NCBI GenBank assembly: GCA_002841405.1 | Contig: PGZR01000014.1 | Coordinates: 1 to 43,528, forward strand | DNA from: Firmicutes bacterium HGW-Firmicutes-4 | GTDB lineage: Bacteria; Bacillota; Clostridia; Eubacteriales; Eubacteriaceae | Length of the DNA stretch: 43,528 nt | Direction: 5' to 3' | Shown: piece after piece, positions 40,577-43,528 of the stretch | Layout of the letters: every line of letters starts with the position of its first letter | Position numbering within the stretch: the stretch's first letter is position 1 | Translations under genes and position numbers: made by a program | Notes under the pieces: model-generated | Databases searched by the model: none | Told to the model about the DNA's origin: nothing | Seen by the model: the letters and a program-made list of their open reading frames with translations, nothing else

Positions 40577-42967
40577 CTATTTTTCCAGAACAGTGGCTTT
40601 AGCGGTGTTTTTTTCTTTTCCCCGGCGGTTCAGAAGCCCCTCGGCCTGATTAACTGTCCAGCTGAAAATTTTGAGCAAGGGATAAATACCCAGAACGGCA
40701 ATTCCCAGCACAATCAACATTGCTGGCAGGAAATCCTGGATCGGCGTCAGGAAAAACAAATCTTCCAGAAACAGCACACAGCATAAAAATGAAACGGTCA
40801 TCGCAAAGAACAACGCCCAGCGTTTATTATCCAGCGGCTGGCACACCCGAAAAAGAATAACTAAGCCAATTAAACCGGTAGAAATAACCGCTAACGTGGA
40901 AATCTGCTGATGATCCAGGGGCAGATAAGCACCGACAATCATAATCATAACCACATTAAATACCACTGTCAAAGCGCCCGGCAGGGATTTCTTCAGAACC
41001 TTTTCCAGAAAATTTCCGGTAATCCGGTTCTTGTTGGGTTCCAGAGCCAGAAAAACAGAAGGTGCGCCAATGGTCAGCGCACTGATCAAGGTCAATTGAA
41101 TCGGCACAAAGGGATAGGCCTCATTGGCAATGATCACAATAATGGCCAGCATCAGCGAAAACATGGTTTTTACTAAAAACAGCGATGCTGCCCGGGTAAT
41201 ATTATTAATGACCCGGCGCCCTTCCATCAGAACCCGGGTAAAACTGGCAAAGTTGGAATCCAGCAAAACCAGCTGGGAAACCTGACGCACCGCGTCGCTG
41301 CCTTCGGCCATGGCGATACTGCAGTCAGCCTCTCGTAAGGCCAGGACATCATTGACCCCATCCCCGGTCATAGCCACGGTATGGCCCTGACTTTTAAGGG
41401 CTTCAATTAAGAGACGTTTCTGTCCCGGGGTTACCCGGCCAAAAACCGAATAAGCCTGGGCGGCATTGCGAACATCTTCATCTTCAGTGAGGGTGGATGC
41501 ATCTACAAAATTGTCCCAGTCCAACAAACCCGCCCGGTGAGCCACCTGAGACACCGTAACCGGATTGTCTCCGGAAATAACTTTGATCTCGACCCCCTGG
41601 TTTCTAAAAAACTCCAGGGTTTTTTTAGCTTCCTGGCGAATTTTATCCCCCATCGGTAATAGTGCCATGGTGCTGATATTATCCGGCAGACTGCCATCTT
41701 CTTTAAATGGTTCCGGGGCATAACCTAACATTAAAACCCGGTTGCCTTCGCTGGCATACCGTTCCACTTTTTCTTGAATTTCGTCATAGCGATCTTTTAA
41801 AATAAATTCCGGTGCCCCAATAATGTAGGTCCCCTGCTCCCCAAAATAAGCGCCGCTCCACTTCCGCTCTGACGAAAAAGGAATTACCCGATCACATTGC
41901 CATTTGGGCGCCTCACCCTTACAGCTTTCACTGAGAGCCCGAAAGGTGGCATTGTCATCTCTTAGATTGGCAATCAAAGCCCGGATCGCCTGAACGGGAT
42001 TTTTGTCATGGCAAATGGTTTCCATTGACAAAACTTCCATATTGCCTTCGGTGATGGTTCCGGTTTTATCCAGACAGAGCATATCCACCCGCGCCAGGGT
42101 TTCGATGCAATAAAGCTCCTGAACCAGAGTCTGATGCTTTCCCAGTCGGATCACGCCAATGGCCAGGGCTACGCTGGTTAAGAGCACCAGCCCCTCCGGG
42201 ATCATCCCGATCAGGGCCGCCACGGTTTGGGTAACACCCGCCTGAAGCGGTAAGTCCTGAACAATCAGCTGTTTGTAAAGCAGCAACAGACCGAGGGGAA
42301 CAATCACAATGCTGATGCTTTTCATGATAAAGCCCAGGGCATTCATTATTTCGGAGTTTGGTTTTTTAGCAACCTTAACGGCTTCAACCAGCTTCGAGGC
42401 ATAATTATCCAGGCCCACCTGAGTTACCTGAACGGTGGCCTGCCCGGATACCACAAAACTGCCAGAAAGGAGGGTATCCCCTGTATATTTCATAATCGAA
42501 TCCGACTCACCCGTCAGCAGGGACTCATTGACTTCCAGCTCCCCCTTGACCACCTGGGAATCCGAAGGAATCTGTTTGCCCGCTTTCAAGATCAGAATAT
42601 CATCCAAAACTATTTTTTCAAATACAATTTCCTGAGGGTTACCGTCCCGTAAAACAGTGACATGGGGTTGCGAAATCAGTGACAGCTTATCAATGGTTTT
42701 TTTTGCCTTGATTTCCTGAACGATGCCAATAAATGTATTAATGATAACAATATTAATAAACAGCAGATTTTGAAATGACTCCACAAAAATAACCATCAAC
42801 GCCAGGATGATGTTGAGCATATTAAATAAGGTTAAGCTATTGTCTTTAATAATTCTGCCGATGGTTTTCGTTTTGGATTGGGGTTGGATATTAACCTTTC
42901 CGGCCGCTATCCTTTCTTCAACCTGGGCTTGCGTCAGTCCAATTTCAAGGTTGATGTTATTTTCCAT
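40577..42967 (-). CDS. Cation-transporting P-type ATPase (CtpE-like)
   Basis: The 796-residue product has all P-type landmarks: LLTGESDS (actuator), the phosphorylation site CLDKTGTITEGN with its aspartate, and MTGDGVNDVLALREAD. Helix M4 carries IGMIPEGLVLLTSVAL. PEGL with Ile-Pro before it points to a type II, calcium- or magnesium-like pump, and the MIPEGLVLL form resembles CtpE of mycobacteria, linked to calcium uptake. About ten membrane helices are seen. There is no N-terminal metal-binding CxxC domain, so heavy-metal transport is unlikely. GGGAGG precedes the ATG. It is a single-gene unit. Confidence 0.92.
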   Translation of the reverse strand: MENNINLEIGLTQAQVEERIAAGKVNIQPQSKTKTIGRIIKDNSLTLFNMLNIILALMVIFVESFQNLLFINIVIINTFIGIVQEIKAKKTIDKLSLISQPHVTVLRDGNPQEIVFEKIVLDDILILKAGKQIPSDSQVVKGELEVNESLLTGESDSIMKYTGDTLLSGSFVVSGQATVQVTQVGLDNYASKLVEAVKVAKKPNSEIMNALGFIMKSISIVIVPLGLLLLYKQLIVQDLPLQAGVTQTVAALIGMIPEGLVLLTSVALAIGVIRLGKHQTLVQELYCIETLARVDMLCLDKTGTITEGNMEVLSMETICHDKNPVQAIRALIANLRDDNATFRALSESCKGEAPKWQCDRVIPFSSERKWSGAYFGEQGTYIIGAPEFILKDRYDEIQEKVERYASEGNRVLMLGYAPEPFKEDGSLPDNISTMALLPMGDKIRQEAKKTLEFFRNQGVEIKVISGDNPVTVSQVAHRAGLLDWDNFVDASTLTEDEDVRNAAQAYSVFGRVTPGQKRLLIEALKSQGHTVAMTGDGVNDVLALREADCSIAMAEGSDAVRQVSQLVLLDSNFASFTRVLMEGRRVINNITRAASLFLVKTMFSLMLAIIVIIANEAYPFVPIQLTLISALTIGAPSVFLALEPNKNRITGNFLEKVLKKSLPGALTVVFNVVMIMIVGAYLPLDHQQISTLAVISTGLIGLVILFRVCQPLDNKRWALFFAMTVSFLCCVLFLEDLFFLTPIQDFLPAMLIVLGIAVLGIYPLLKIFSWTVNQAEGLLNRRGKEKNTAKATVLEK

Positions 42968-43000
42968 TGAATCCTCCCGGTAATTTATTCACTGTTGGGA

Positions 43001-43009
43001 TTATATCAC
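43001..43009 (-). promoter_or_regulatory. Extended -10 promoter of the P-type ATPase gene
   Basis: The minus strand reads TGATATAAT about 35 bases before the ATG, the same form as at aroB. Confidence 0.55.
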
Positions 43010-43078
43010 CACAATCTTAAAATACCTTGTAGCGACCAATTTCCTGGCATACCGTTCGCAAAATATACAGCAAACGTA

Positions 43079-43145
43079 GTGCTGACAATTGTTACATCAT
43101 GTTGTACGCATCGGAGCGAACAACAGATTAACAATTGGTCGGTAC
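43079..43145. mobile_element. MITE-like repeat, internally deleted copy (67 bp)
   Basis: Both ends match the copy at 14874 (left GTGCTGACAATTGTTA, right TAACAATTGGTCGGTAC), but about 64 bases of the middle are gone. The remainder is nearly one hairpin, TGTTGTACGC-ATCGGA-GCGAACAACA. GGCAGT follows both this copy and the long one. Confidence 0.72.
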
Positions 43146-43177
43146 GGCAGTGCGGAATCAAACCTCGATTTTTCAAC

Positions 43178-43211
43178 AAAAAAAGAAGTCTGCCCCATGG
43201 ACAAACCTCTT
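43178..43211 (-). terminator. Terminator of the yqeY-like gene
   Basis: The minus strand pairs AAGAGGTTTGTCC with GGCAGACTTCTT (one bulge, two G-U pairs), followed by seven T residues. Confidence 0.75.
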
Positions 43212-43236
43212 TATATGTGTAGTATTAATTTTTTTG

Positions 43237-43528
43237 CTATGCCAGACTTTCTCTGACCACTTGATTAACAAGCTTTCCGTCAGCCCGACCTTTAATCTTC
43301 GGCATCAGGGCACTCATAATTTTTCCCATGTCTTTTGCGTCAACTGCGCCGGTTTCTTGAATTGTTTCAGCCACAATTACTTTGATTTCATCAACCGTTA
43401 ATTGTGTAGGAAGGTAGCTCTCGATGATGGTTATTTCTTCGCGAGCCTGCTGGATTAAATCGTCTCTTTGAGCTTTCTCAAACTCGGCCAGGCCATCCCG
43501 ACGTTGTTTGAGCTGTTTTGCAATAATT
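43237..43528 (-). CDS. GatB/YqeY-family protein, C-terminal part
   Basis: The frame is open to the window edge, giving the last 96 residues. They match YqeY-type proteins, helical relatives of the GatB tail: QQAREEITIIESYLPTQLT, then IKVIVAETIQETGAVDAKDMG and IMSALMPKIKGRADGKLVNQVV to the end. Some relatives are thought to act with the tRNA-dependent amidotransferase or other aminoacyl-tRNA processes. The gene often lies next to rpsU, which would be upstream, outside the window. Confidence 0.9.
   Translation of the reverse strand, partial: IIAKQLKQRRDGLAEFEKAQRDDLIQQAREEITIIESYLPTQLTVDEIKVIVAETIQETGAVDAKDMGKIMSALMPKIKGRADGKLVNQVVRESLA

Overview
The window looks like chromosome from an anaerobic, spore-lineage Gram-positive bacterium (class Clostridia). 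My best guess is Eubacteriaceae, near Acetobacterium, but this rests on gene content and general style, not on a database match. The evidence is strong AGGAGG-type ribosome sites, several TTG starts, moderate GC, a BMP-type nucleoside importer, monoderm-style envelope genes and a pyruvate carboxylase. Most genes are on the minus strand.

Layout, left to right. 1-2800: the C-terminal half of a GGDEF protein, a family-6 uracil/hypoxanthine-DNA glycosylase and a calcineurin-like phosphoesterase. 2900-12170: one long minus-strand operon reading STAS protein, two GH3-family adenylating amide synthetases, a heterodimeric ABC exporter (one half frameshifted), and two tandem RimK-like ATP-grasp ligases. 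This combination reads as an uncharacterised pathway that builds and exports a small amide or peptide-like molecule without NRPS modules, and it is the most novel item here. 12320-14860: a large envelope-anchored beta-helix/Ig-like surface protein on the plus strand, with tandem WalR/PhoP-type direct repeats at its promoter. 15040-18470: pyruvate carboxylase. 18650-22860: a shikimate operon (aroB, aroA, aroC, chorismate mutase, a small membrane protein). 22960-28570: a nucleoside-type ABC importer operon (bmp lipoprotein, ATPase, two permeases), divergent from a MarR-family regulator, with a perfect inverted repeat lying on the bmp promoter.

28590-34490: a membrane protein with a DUF308-like N-terminus, then an eight-gene type IV pilus/pseudopilus operon (pilin, GspH-, PilV-, PilW- and PilX-like subunits, then PilM, PilN and PilO) with no motor, platform or peptidase gene in the window. 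34540-37100: a MocR/PdxR-type regulator divergent from a pyridoxal kinase; the regulator is preceded by a decayed 72-bp duplication of its own start that makes a 20-codon leader ORF. 37100-39940: RecX, then two paralogous secreted proteins, one with an M23 peptidase domain and one without, whose promoters carry the same WalR-like box in the same position. 40080-40520: a three-tRNA operon (Pro, CAT-anticodon, Phe) with two strong promoters. 40520-43528: a CtpE-like P-type ATPase and the C-terminal part of a YqeY-like protein.

Three copies of a short hairpin-forming repeat (full, half and internally deleted) sit between genes at 14874, 21717 and 43079 and look like a MITE family. The only gene-free stretch over 300 bases, 11948-12463, holds two divergent promoters, a structured leader and the direct-repeat operator. 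No rRNA, CRISPR array or transposase was seen.
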